From assembly GCA_910579395.1 (NCBI GenBank), contig CAJTUC010000039.1, forward strand, positions 1 through 32,502: DNA of 32,502 bases, read 5' to 3'. Source of the DNA: an uncultured Lachnospiraceae bacterium (GTDB taxonomy: Bacteria; Bacillota; Clostridia; Lachnospirales; Lachnospiraceae). Every line of letters begins with the position of its first letter. Within the stretch, counting starts at the first letter, position 1. Below the pieces are notes generated by a model. That model made no database searches. It saw only the letters and a program-made list of their open reading frames with translations, and was not told where the DNA came from. This document shows positions 7,931 to 15,043 of this stretch, piece by piece. Both the position numbers and the translations under genes were made by a program.

Positions 7931-9028
7931 ATGAATTTGGGTTTAAAGCAGGCAAGCGAATGTAAATTTGATGCAGTATCTCTGGGGGAAGTAATGCTCA
8001 GACTGGATCCGGGCGAGGGAAGAATCCGCACGGCCAGATCTTTCAGAGCGTGGGAAGGCGGCGGCGAATATAATGTTATCCGCGGCCTGAAAAAATGTTT
8101 TAAGATGAATACGGCAGTTATCACGGCATTTGCGGATAACGAAGTAGGTATGCTGATGGAAGATTTCATCAATCAGGGCGGCGTGGATACTTCCCTGATT
8201 AAATGGATGAAGACGGATGGTATCGGACGTGTATGCCGTAACGGTATCAACTTTACGGAGCGTGGATTCGGAATCCGCGGGGCAGTAGGATGTTCCGATC
8301 GTGCCAATACGGCGATTTCCAAAGCGACTCCCGAAGATTTCGATTTCGAGTATATTTTCGGCGAACTGGGCGTACGCTGGTTACATACCGGCGGAATTTA
8401 TGCGGCTTTGTCAGAGCAGTCATGCGAGACAGTGCTTGCGGCGATCAAGACCGCGAAAAAATATGGTACGATCGTATCTTATGACCTGAACTACCGTCCT
8501 TCCATGTGGAGCGCGATTGGCGGACAGGCTAAGGCGCAGGAAGTAAACAAAGAAATTGCGAAATATGTAGATGTTATGATCGGTAATGAAGAAGACTTTA
8601 CGGCATGTCTCGGCTTTGAAATCGAAGGAAATGACGAGAATCTGAAAACGCTGAATCTGGACGGTTATAAGAAGATGATCAATGAAGCTGCTAAGACTTA
8701 TCCGAATTTCAAGGCAGTTGCAACGACACTCCGTCAGGTTAAGACCGCTACAGTGAACGACTGGAGCGCAATCTGCTGGGCAGACGGAGAGATTTACAAG
8801 GCAAAGGATTACGACGGACTGGAAATCATGGACCGTGTCGGCGGCGGCGATTCCTTTGCATCCGGCCTTATCTATGGACTGATGACGACAGAAGACGCAG
8901 AGATGGCAGTTAACTATGGTGCGGCACATGGCGCATTGGCGATGACGACGCCGGGCGATACCACAATGGCGAGCAAGAAGGAAGTTGAAGCAATCATGGG
9001 CGGCGCAGGAGCGAGAGTACAGCGTTAG
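7931..9028 (+). CDS. kdgK: 2-keto-3-deoxygluconate kinase (PfkB family)
   Basis: A 365-residue PfkB-fold kinase that should phosphorylate KDG to KDPG with ATP. Visible landmarks are FDAVSLGEVMLRLDPGEGRI at the N-terminus, the substrate motif WEGGGEYNVIRGLKKCF, YDLNYRPSMWS near residues 180-195, and DRVGGGDSFASG with predicted catalytic Asp307. AGGAGG lies 10 bases before the ATG. The KDPG aldolase follows after 43 bases on the same strand, and both share the promoter at 7851-7879 and the terminator at 9718. That linkage makes the KDG/KDPG assignment firmer here than for the kinase at 3369. Two such kinases in one window suggests different inducers or substrates. Confidence 0.9.
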   Translation: MNLGLKQASECKFDAVSLGEVMLRLDPGEGRIRTARSFRAWEGGGEYNVIRGLKKCFKMNTAVITAFADNEVGMLMEDFINQGGVDTSLIKWMKTDGIGRVCRNGINFTERGFGIRGAVGCSDRANTAISKATPEDFDFEYIFGELGVRWLHTGGIYAALSEQSCETVLAAIKTAKKYGTIVSYDLNYRPSMWSAIGGQAKAQEVNKEIAKYVDVMIGNEEDFTACLGFEIEGNDENLKTLNLDGYKKMINEAAKTYPNFKAVATTLRQVKTATVNDWSAICWADGEIYKAKDYDGLEIMDRVGGGDSFASGLIYGLMTTEDAEMAVNYGAAHGALAMTTPGDTTMASKKEVEAIMGGAGARVQR

Positions 9029-9071
9029 ACGTTAGAAGAAGATAGAATATATGGATTCAGGAGGAAATAAA

Positions 9072-9704
9072 ATGAGCAGTATAACAGACAGCATGAAAAG
9101 TTCCATTATCGTGCCGGTAGTGGTCATTGAGGATGCGAAGGATGCGGTTCCTACAGCTAAGGCTTTATTGGCAGGCGGAATCAACGTGATGGAGATCACG
9201 CTTCGTACCGCTGCGGCGCTTGACAGCATCCGAAACGTAGCGGCAGAGTGCCCGGATATGATTGTTGGTGTCGGTACGGTATTAAACCTCGAACAGGCCA
9301 AAGATGCGGTAGAAGCAGGAGCTAAATTTATCGTGTCCCCGGGATTTGACGAAGAGACCGTAAAATGGTGTGTGGAGAACAACATCGATGTAGCGCCCGG
9401 CTGTGTTACACCGACAGAGATTATGGCTGCACGCAAACTGGGTCTGAGAGTCGTTAAATTCTTCCCCGCAAATGTATACGGCGGATTAAAGGCGATTACT
9501 AATCTTGCAGCACCGTTTACGGATATGCAGTTTATTCCTACCGGAGGCGTTAATACGGAGAATATCGCAGAATTTGTAGCAAATCCGGCAATTTTCGCAG
9601 TAGGCGGAAGCTGGATTTGTAAGAAAGCGGATATTTCCGCTGGTAACTTTGATAAGATTACGGAGCTTTGCCAAGAAGCGCGTAAACAGGCTGGAGCACA
9701 GTAA
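9072..9704 (+). CDS. eda: KDPG/KHG aldolase
   Basis: A 210-residue class I aldolase that splits 2-keto-3-deoxy-6-phosphogluconate into pyruvate and glyceraldehyde-3-phosphate. The TIM-barrel signature residues are present: Glu41 and Arg45 in MEITLRT, the GVGTVLN strand, the phosphate-binding SPGF, and the Schiff-base lysine Lys129 in VVKFFPANVYGG. PTGGVN and AVGGSW complete the phosphate site. A start at 9051 is in frame, but AGGAGG lies 8 bases before ATG 9072. It is the second gene of the kdgK-eda operon and ends at a strong terminator, completing the route from KDG to central metabolism. Confidence 0.95.
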   Translation: MSSITDSMKSSIIVPVVVIEDAKDAVPTAKALLAGGINVMEITLRTAAALDSIRNVAAECPDMIVGVGTVLNLEQAKDAVEAGAKFIVSPGFDEETVKWCVENNIDVAPGCVTPTEIMAARKLGLRVVKFFPANVYGGLKAITNLAAPFTDMQFIPTGGVNTENIAEFVANPAIFAVGGSWICKKADISAGNFDKITELCQEARKQAGAQ

Positions 9705-9717
9705 GACGGATTGAATA

Positions 9718-9757
9718 AAATCTCTGCTACATTCTTAGGATGGGGCAGAGATTTTTT
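9718..9757 (+). terminator. Rho-independent terminator after eda
   Basis: A 10-bp stem (AAATCTCTGC with GCAGAGATTT, 9718-9727 and 9745-9754) runs into a T-rich tract, 14 bases beyond the aldolase stop. It marks the left boundary of the resident catabolic region; the AT-rich three-gene cassette begins beyond it. Confidence 0.85.
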
Positions 9758-9794
9758 TAAATGAGACAGAAATAAATCCTGAGGCGGTTTGTGT

Positions 9795-9823
9795 TTGTAG
9801 GAGGGAATAGATACATTTACAAT
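9795..9823 (+). promoter_or_regulatory. Candidate promoter of the DUF262 cassette
   Basis: TTGTAG (9795-9800) and TACAAT (9818-9823) are spaced by 17 bases, giving a plausible but not strong sigma-A promoter about 160 bases upstream of the DUF262 gene. Nothing else is recognisable in 9758-9984; a 65-residue frame there has no family features. Confidence 0.3.
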
Positions 9824-9984
9824 ACAATATTTACTTTGAAGTCGCTTCGTAGTTTTTATCATTGCATAAGAGAAAAGATTAGGATGTGGAGCCGGCTCTC
9901 ATTGACTGAACGCGGAATTCTGGATATACTAACAAAAAGCAAAGAAAGTGTAAAAAGTACAGAGTGTAAAGGATGGATGTATAT

Positions 9985-11238
9985 ATGAATGATAAATTAT
10001 ATAGCGAATTAGATAAGTTGATTGAAATTGGAAATGGTAAAAATATGATACATACTTCGACGGTAGTACAGCTACTAAACGATTTAAATAGAAATACAGA
10101 AGAAGAATACGAGAATGCAATTAATTATTTAGAGGATAGGGGAATTGGATTGGATGTTGATGATTCTGAAAGAAAACCTTTTTTAGATTCAAGTAAGATT
10201 GCGATTGTTCCAAAAACATTGAGTGTAGAGGCGATTGTTAAAAAAATTTCATATAAAGAGATTAATTTGGATACTGAATTTCAGAGAAAAAGAAGTCTGT
10301 GGGGTAATGATATAAAAAGCCAATTGATAGAATCATTTATGGTACAGCTTCCAATTCCACCAATGTATTTTGATGGAAAAAATGCGGATAATTGGTTGGT
10401 TATTGATGGATTACAGCGCTTATGCACATTAAAAGAATTTATATTAGACCAAGAAATGATACTATCCGATATGGAATACTTGCCAGATTATAATGGATGT
10501 AAATTTAATGATTTGCCCAGAATATATCAACGAAGGATAGAAGAAGCGCAAATTGCTTTTTATCTTATTCTTCCAGGAACACCAACTGATGTAAAGTACA
10601 GTTTATTTAAGCGGATTAATACACCTGGATTAAGACTGGAGCCACAGGAAATCAGACATGCGTTATATCAAGGGAGAGCAACAAAGTTTTTACAGGAATT
10701 AGCTGAAAATGAAATATTTAAGAAAGCGACAGATGGAGATGTGCCATCAGAGCGTATGCAAGACCGAGAAATTGTATTAAGATATTTTGCGATAAAGTAC
10801 TTGGGCGAAGAGGTTTACAAGAAGCATACACTGGATGGATATCTTGGTGAAGCTATGGATTTCTTAAATAAACAGCAGGATGATGGTTTTTATGAAAATA
10901 ATCGAATATTGTTTTTTGAAGCATTGGAATGCTGTTATCAAATATTTGGTAAATTAGCATTTCGAAGAATTGCTAAAGCAAAGCCGCATGATAAAAAACC
11001 ATTTAATTCAGCATTGTTTGAATCGTGGATGGATGCGATTTCGGATTTAAATGATGAACAAAGGAAAGTTTTGATATCTCAAAAGGAGGAATTGATAGAG
11101 AGATACATTGATGAATTGGATAAAAGAAGTACTTTTAATGCAGATATCAGTTCTGGAAAGTATCGCTCTTTTGTTAGAAGAAATAATACAGTAAAAGAAA
11201 TTGTTGAGGAGGTATTGCAGCGTGCTCAGAAGAGTTAA
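9985..11238 (+). CDS. DUF262 protein with sigma-1.1-like N-terminal domain
   Basis: A 417-residue protein. Residues about 80-230 carry the DUF262 (GmrS/ParB-Srx-like NTPase) signatures: FQRKRSLW (99-106), then LIESFMVQLPIPPMYF, VIDGLQRLCTL (139-149, usual form IDGQQRLTTL), and FKRINTPGLRLEPQEIRHAL (208-227). In characterised GmrSD and BrxU systems this domain binds or hydrolyses nucleotides and controls an attached nuclease. Here no DUF1524/HNH nuclease is seen and the C-terminus looks helical. Residues about 8-62 (LDKLIEIG..., then LEDRGIGLDVDD) resemble sigma-70 region 1.1, an unusual fusion. ATG 9985 is chosen over 9973 because AAAGGATGG sits just upstream. The gene overlaps the ATPase gene by 17 bases, so the two are coupled. 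The base composition is markedly AT-richer than the flanks. Confidence 0.85.
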   Translation: MNDKLYSELDKLIEIGNGKNMIHTSTVVQLLNDLNRNTEEEYENAINYLEDRGIGLDVDDSERKPFLDSSKIAIVPKTLSVEAIVKKISYKEINLDTEFQRKRSLWGNDIKSQLIESFMVQLPIPPMYFDGKNADNWLVIDGLQRLCTLKEFILDQEMILSDMEYLPDYNGCKFNDLPRIYQRRIEEAQIAFYLILPGTPTDVKYSLFKRINTPGLRLEPQEIRHALYQGRATKFLQELAENEIFKKATDGDVPSERMQDREIVLRYFAIKYLGEEVYKKHTLDGYLGEAMDFLNKQQDDGFYENNRILFFEALECCYQIFGKLAFRRIAKAKPHDKKPFNSALFESWMDAISDLNDEQRKVLISQKEELIERYIDELDKRSTFNADISSGKYRSFVRRNNTVKEIVEEVLQRAQKS

Positions 11239-12322
11239 AATAGAAAACTTTAAATGTTTTTCTGATATTGAATTTCAATTGGGTAGTGTTAATCTTTTGG
11301 CGGGGTCAAATGGCTGTGGGAAGTCTTCGTTTGTTCATACATTATTGTTGCTCAGGCAATCTGTGGAGCAGGGAAATAGACTGGGAGAGTTGCGTTTATT
11401 TGGAAAATATATAGACTTGGGAATGGCCAAGGAGGTTCTTTATGAGGATGCTGAAAACGATAAAATTGTTATTGGAATAGAAAATGATGATAGGGAGTAT
11501 ATAGAGTTTGCGCCACTCTATGAGGCAGATAAATATATTTTGAAAGTGGAAAAGTCAGAACTGGATAAGATTCAAAAATTAAATAAGTTTAATCTTTTTT
11601 CGCGTTCGTTTGAATATATTTCGGCGGAGAGGATAACACCAAAAAATATTTTTTCGGCAATTAGTTTTGATGGTATGTTAGGAAAACAAGGAGAAAATAC
11701 TTTAAGTTTTTTGGAAGAACATGGATTGAAGATACGAGTGGAACCTAAACTTTGTGTTAAAGATACAGAGCAAAGATACTTGCTTTATCAGGTAAATGAG
11801 TGGCTGAATGTATTGTTTGATGGATTCAAACTTAATCTTTCTACATTAGTAGAGGCAGATGCAGTGAGCTTGAGATTTCAGGAACAGGGTGAGAATCGAG
11901 TAAGTGCACCGCATAGGGCGATTAACGTAGGATTTGGAATAACATACATTCTTCCTGTATTAGTGGCATTATTGAAGGTGCAGAAAGATGATTTTGTTAT
12001 TATTGAAAATCCGGAAGCCCATTTACATCCAAAGGCGCAACGAATTATGGGAGAGCTTATTTTACGGGCGGCGTCCGTAGGGGCGCAAATTGTATTAGAG
12101 ACACATAGTGATCACATATTAAACGGAATCCGATTAGGAATTCGTAAAGGGATAATGGATGATTCAAAACAAGTAAAAACATTTTTCTTTACGCGGGAGA
12201 ATATTGGGAACAGATATCATGTTAATGTATATGCTCCAGAGATTGATCGAGAGGGAAATCTTAGTATTTGGCCAGAAGGATTTTTTGATGAATGGGATAA
12301 GGCGATGATGGAGTTGTTTTAA
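11222..12322 (+). CDS. AAA/ABC-type ATPase, DUF3696 (OLD-like)
   Basis: A 366-residue SMC/ABC-class ATPase. It opens LRRVKIENFKCFSDIEFQLG with Walker A GSNGCGKSS at residues 28-36. A Walker B-like stretch FVIIENPEAHLHPKAQ lies near 258-273 and a switch motif ETHSDHILNGIR near 293-304. The C-terminal IWPEGFFDEWDK segment is typical of DUF3696. Such ATPases are related to OLD and Gabija GajA, but no Toprim nuclease domain is visible. The start is taken as GTG 11222 (AGGAGG nine bases upstream); a TTG at 11201 is in frame. The gene overlaps the DUF262 gene by 17 bases and is followed after 26 bases by an unknown gene. It probably senses or threads DNA and drives the partner proteins (inference). 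Confidence 0.88.
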   Translation: MLRRVKIENFKCFSDIEFQLGSVNLLAGSNGCGKSSFVHTLLLLRQSVEQGNRLGELRLFGKYIDLGMAKEVLYEDAENDKIVIGIENDDREYIEFAPLYEADKYILKVEKSELDKIQKLNKFNLFSRSFEYISAERITPKNIFSAISFDGMLGKQGENTLSFLEEHGLKIRVEPKLCVKDTEQRYLLYQVNEWLNVLFDGFKLNLSTLVEADAVSLRFQEQGENRVSAPHRAINVGFGITYILPVLVALLKVQKDDFVIIENPEAHLHPKAQRIMGELILRAASVGAQIVLETHSDHILNGIRLGIRKGIMDDSKQVKTFFFTRENIGNRYHVNVYAPEIDREGNLSIWPEGFFDEWDKAMMELF

Positions 12323-12348
12323 TCATTATGGGAGGTGCAAATTAAGAG

Positions 12349-13092
12349 TTGAATATTGTGACAAATGATATGGTAATTCATAATAAGTTTGAGGATAAAG
12401 AAACTGCTATTAAGCAAATCAGAAGTAGTATTCAGATATTGATGCAGCTTAAAAAGGATGGGAATTTTGTTAGATTATCAGCAGCGAGGAATATATTTCA
12501 AAAAATGGAGTTAGCGCAGGGTTATTATTTTGAGCAATTGTTTTATGAGAATAACGATGTGTTTGATCAAAAAGAAAAAATGATTTTGAAAACAATGCTG
12601 GTTAATTTTAATAAAATTGATTTAACAGAAGAAAGATTTGATTTTGAAAATATAGAATCTTTGCAATGTGCGTGGGCAGCTTTAAATGATGCATTTTTGT
12701 TTAGTATTCCAACGGAAAAGAAATGGGCTGCAGATAAACTTTCAGGAATTTTACGAGGAAAAGAAGAGGCTAAAAGTGTAGAAATAAAAAATATTGCCTT
12801 AAAAAGTCATATAAAGACATACGAAAAGCAGTTAGGAATAAGAAAGTATGAGTTTAATCCAAAACATAAGATTAACATTGGATGGGGAACGGAAATGGAT
12901 CTTGATGATCAAGAAGCACAGGAACTTTTAATGGCAGCTGTTCCGGTTGACGAATCATACAGGCATTTAGTTGCGAAGAAGAACGGAAGATATTATTCTT
13001 TTCGCTGTCATTATGAAAATTGTTATCATGGATATTGGGATAATACAATGTCAGAAAAAAATAGAAATATAGTGGACAGAAATTTTACATAA
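12349..13092 (+). CDS. Unrecognised third protein of the DUF262/ATPase cassette
   Basis: A 247-residue protein that I do not recognise. The frame opens with TTG at 12349, 12 bases after GGGAGGT; a GTG at 12358 is the alternative. The first two thirds look helical and soluble, with AKSVEIKNIALKSHIKTYEKQLGI around the middle. The C-terminal third has an acidic stretch GTEMDLDDQEAQELL. It ends with a compact aromatic/Cys/His-rich motif, KNGRYYSFRCHYENCYHGYW (about residues 208-227). This could be a metal-binding or catalytic site, but it does not match a standard HNH or PD-(D/E)XK pattern. The same AT-rich composition and tight spacing show that it belongs with the two upstream genes. By position it is a candidate effector or specificity factor. 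No signal peptide or membrane helix is seen. Confidence 0.75.
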   Translation: MNIVTNDMVIHNKFEDKETAIKQIRSSIQILMQLKKDGNFVRLSAARNIFQKMELAQGYYFEQLFYENNDVFDQKEKMILKTMLVNFNKIDLTEERFDFENIESLQCAWAALNDAFLFSIPTEKKWAADKLSGILRGKEEAKSVEIKNIALKSHIKTYEKQLGIRKYEFNPKHKINIGWGTEMDLDDQEAQELLMAAVPVDESYRHLVAKKNGRYYSFRCHYENCYHGYWDNTMSEKNRNIVDRNFT

Positions 13093-13129
13093 ATTTTTCT
13101 ATAATCAACAATCCTTAAAAGGCGATGTT

Positions 13130-14533
13130 TTAAGAAAAGTTTTGCATCCAAAATACAATCTTATAAATCCCGCCCGCCAACAGGAAAACCGCACTCGTGC
13201 ACAGAACGATGCACAAATCTTTTGCAAAAAACCAGACTACCCACATCGGTATTCCGAGCAGATTCGGCAGGCAGATCAGGATGAGCGGAAAGATGCCGTG
13301 CCTTATCACATCCAATATGAGCAGGCTTTTCTTTTTGGCCCTTTTCTGCCATTTCTTTATCGTAACGAGAGGATAAATCGCCAGCGTAAAAATCAACAGA
13401 TAAGTAAGATCATAAAGCAAGTGATTCGTTATGTAAGGATTCCCTGATACTTCCGCCTGCGGTTCTCCGAGGAGAGGCATGATCATATTTCCGGCCAGTT
13501 GATTCGTGACGAGGTAGTCATTCATGTTGATCAGAACTACGATACCGATACCACTTTCCGGAAGAAGGAACATATTGGAAGTATAGTTTTCCACCAGTCC
13601 CGCGTGATTCAGGACCGGTTCGCTGTACTGCGTCGGGAAGAGCTGCCAGCCCATGCCATAATAGCAGGAGGATTCCTCGTCTACAGAAACATTATCGTAA
13701 AACATGGCATCTATACCGTTCTGGTTGATGATACCCATTCCGCCATTCAGGTACATTTGCAGATAGCGTCCCATATCGGATGCGCTGGAGGAGAGATAGC
13801 CGGCGGGTACAGTAGACCATGAATCGTCGTTCGGATAATCCGGCGCACCCGCGACGGGAATACCAAAATAGTTCCGATAACCGTCAATCAATCCATTCGC
13901 CCAGCTGCCTTCGAGTGTTGCCGACGAATGACGCATCTCAAGCGGCGTAAAAATGTTTTTGTCCACATAATCCGCATAGTTTTCACCGCTGACAGCTTCG
14001 ATGATTTTTCCGAGCAGTCCGTAATTCACATTGGCATACATATGCTGACCGTAGTCTTCTGTAATCTTTGCATTGCCAAATCTCTGATAAGTGCCGAGGC
14101 CGCCGGTCTGGTTCAAAAGCTGGCGTACCGTAATCTTATTTCCATCCGATGGTTTCGAAAAATAACCTGATACATCGATATAATTTGAAATCGGGACATC
14201 CAGTTCTATTTTACCGTTTTGGACGAGCTGCATAATGGACAGAGCCGTAAACGATTTGCTCATGGAGCCGATGATAAACGGGGTATCTATACTATCGCAA
14301 TTTCCATACGTTCCGGAAAACAGAACGCTGTCCTTGTTCACGACGATAACTGCCATTCCGGGGATATGATATTTTTCTACATCCTTTTCCAGTTGTGTGT
14401 GTATGCTTTCATAATCCGCGTCTGCGTTAGCAGATACGGGAAGGCTGCTTCGCATCATAATGGCGATGCAGAGGAAAGCCAGAATAAAAGCATTGAGCAG
14501 ATGACAGAAAATGAGGGTTGTTTTTTCACGCAT
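13130..14533 (-). CDS. Membrane-anchored serine hydrolase (class C beta-lactamase/PBP-like)
   Basis: A 467-residue protein of the beta-lactamase-related serine hydrolase family. A signal sequence or N-terminal anchor spans about residues 7-28. The nucleophile motif is SMSK (Ser90-Lys93), the second motif is Tyr166-Ala-Asn168 in MYANVNYGLLG, and the third is His310-Ala-Gly312. After the catalytic domain come about three hydrophobic helices (near residues 375-395, 405-425 and 430-460). The catalytic domain therefore probably faces outside and is anchored at both ends. Proteins of this layout are usually D-Ala-D-Ala or D-amino peptidases or esterases rather than true beta-lactamases. ATG 14533, with GGAG seven bases upstream, is preferred over 14572. 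It converges on the DUF262 cassette but its composition matches the host. Confidence 0.88.
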   Translation of the reverse strand: MREKTTLIFCHLLNAFILAFLCIAIMMRSSLPVSANADADYESIHTQLEKDVEKYHIPGMAVIVVNKDSVLFSGTYGNCDSIDTPFIIGSMSKSFTALSIMQLVQNGKIELDVPISNYIDVSGYFSKPSDGNKITVRQLLNQTGGLGTYQRFGNAKITEDYGQHMYANVNYGLLGKIIEAVSGENYADYVDKNIFTPLEMRHSSATLEGSWANGLIDGYRNYFGIPVAGAPDYPNDDSWSTVPAGYLSSSASDMGRYLQMYLNGGMGIINQNGIDAMFYDNVSVDEESSCYYGMGWQLFPTQYSEPVLNHAGLVENYTSNMFLLPESGIGIVVLINMNDYLVTNQLAGNMIMPLLGEPQAEVSGNPYITNHLLYDLTYLLIFTLAIYPLVTIKKWQKRAKKKSLLILDVIRHGIFPLILICLPNLLGIPMWVVWFFAKDLCIVLCTSAVFLLAGGIYKIVFWMQNFS

Positions 14534-14686
14534 GATTTTTCTCCAATTTGTTGCCTTTACTTCTGCAAACACATCAGGCAGGTAAAGTATAATAAAAATA
14601 AAATTTAGCTGCTGTATTGGCGTGTGATTCGTTTACATTCATCGTCATTGCAGTTTGTTAATGTCTATATAGATTTACATTACTCT

Positions 14687-14788
14687 TTACAGTGCGGTTA
14701 TCCAAAAGCATATTGTTGAAATTGCAGAAAGCGGTTTCATTACATATTTTTCTTTCCTGCTTTTGGAAATCCCTATAATAGCTGCCAT
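14687..14788 (-). CDS. Small ORF, 33 residues, possibly a gene remnant
   Basis: A short frame (MAAIIGISKSRKEKYVMKPL, then SAISTICFWITAL) begins 7 bases after GGAGG, and an extended -10 box (TGATATAAT) lies about 35 bases upstream. The basic first half and hydrophobic end could suit a small membrane peptide. It could equally be the start of a lost longer gene whose expression signals survive. I recognise no family. The rest of the 14534-15043 gap is AT-rich and shows a TATA-rich near-palindrome at about 14880-14910 and nothing else I can support. Confidence 0.3.
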   Translation of the reverse strand: MAAIIGISKSRKEKYVMKPLSAISTICFWITAL

Positions 14789-14820
14789 AGTTAACCTCCA
14801 AAAGTGCATTCTCAAATTAG

Positions 14821-14829
14821 ATTATATCA
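14821..14829 (-). promoter_or_regulatory. Extended -10 upstream of the 33-residue ORF
   Basis: The minus strand reads TGATATAAT, a perfect TATAAT with the TGn extension, about 35 bases before the small ORF's ATG. There is no convincing -35 box, which extended -10 promoters often lack. Confidence 0.4.
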
Positions 14830-15043
14830 CTTCCGAACTCTATTTACCACCCAAACCCGTGTCAGAAAAGTACTTAATAATGTATAAATATATATGTATA
14901 ATGCATTAATTTTTTAATGTGATATAAAGCGATATTAAGATATTGAAAGTGATTATATTCTATGCAGAAATAGAGATGATCATCGAAAAGCAGATATAAT
15001 CTGTTATAATAAAATAAATATACTTGTGGAGTAAATGATACCG

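Noticed and set aside
3369..9028. The two KdgK genes as a recent tandem duplication
   Set aside because: Their sequences differ throughout apart from the PfkB signatures, and their neighbours differ, so they are old paralogues or separate acquisitions.
9791..9988. 65-residue forward frame before the DUF262 gene
   Set aside because: It has no family features and overlaps the promoter candidate and the DUF262 start region. Although a GGAGG lies nearby, it is inside the frame rather than before it.
13114..13134. Possible terminator between the cassette and the serine hydrolase (CTTAAAA/TTTTAAG)
   Set aside because: The stem is only seven A/T-rich pairs, overlaps the hydrolase stop codon and has no T tract in either direction.
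13130..14533. Serine hydrolase as a fourth member of the defence cassette
   Set aside because: It is on the opposite strand, has host-like base composition and a signal peptide with C-terminal membrane helices, so there is no sign of linkage.
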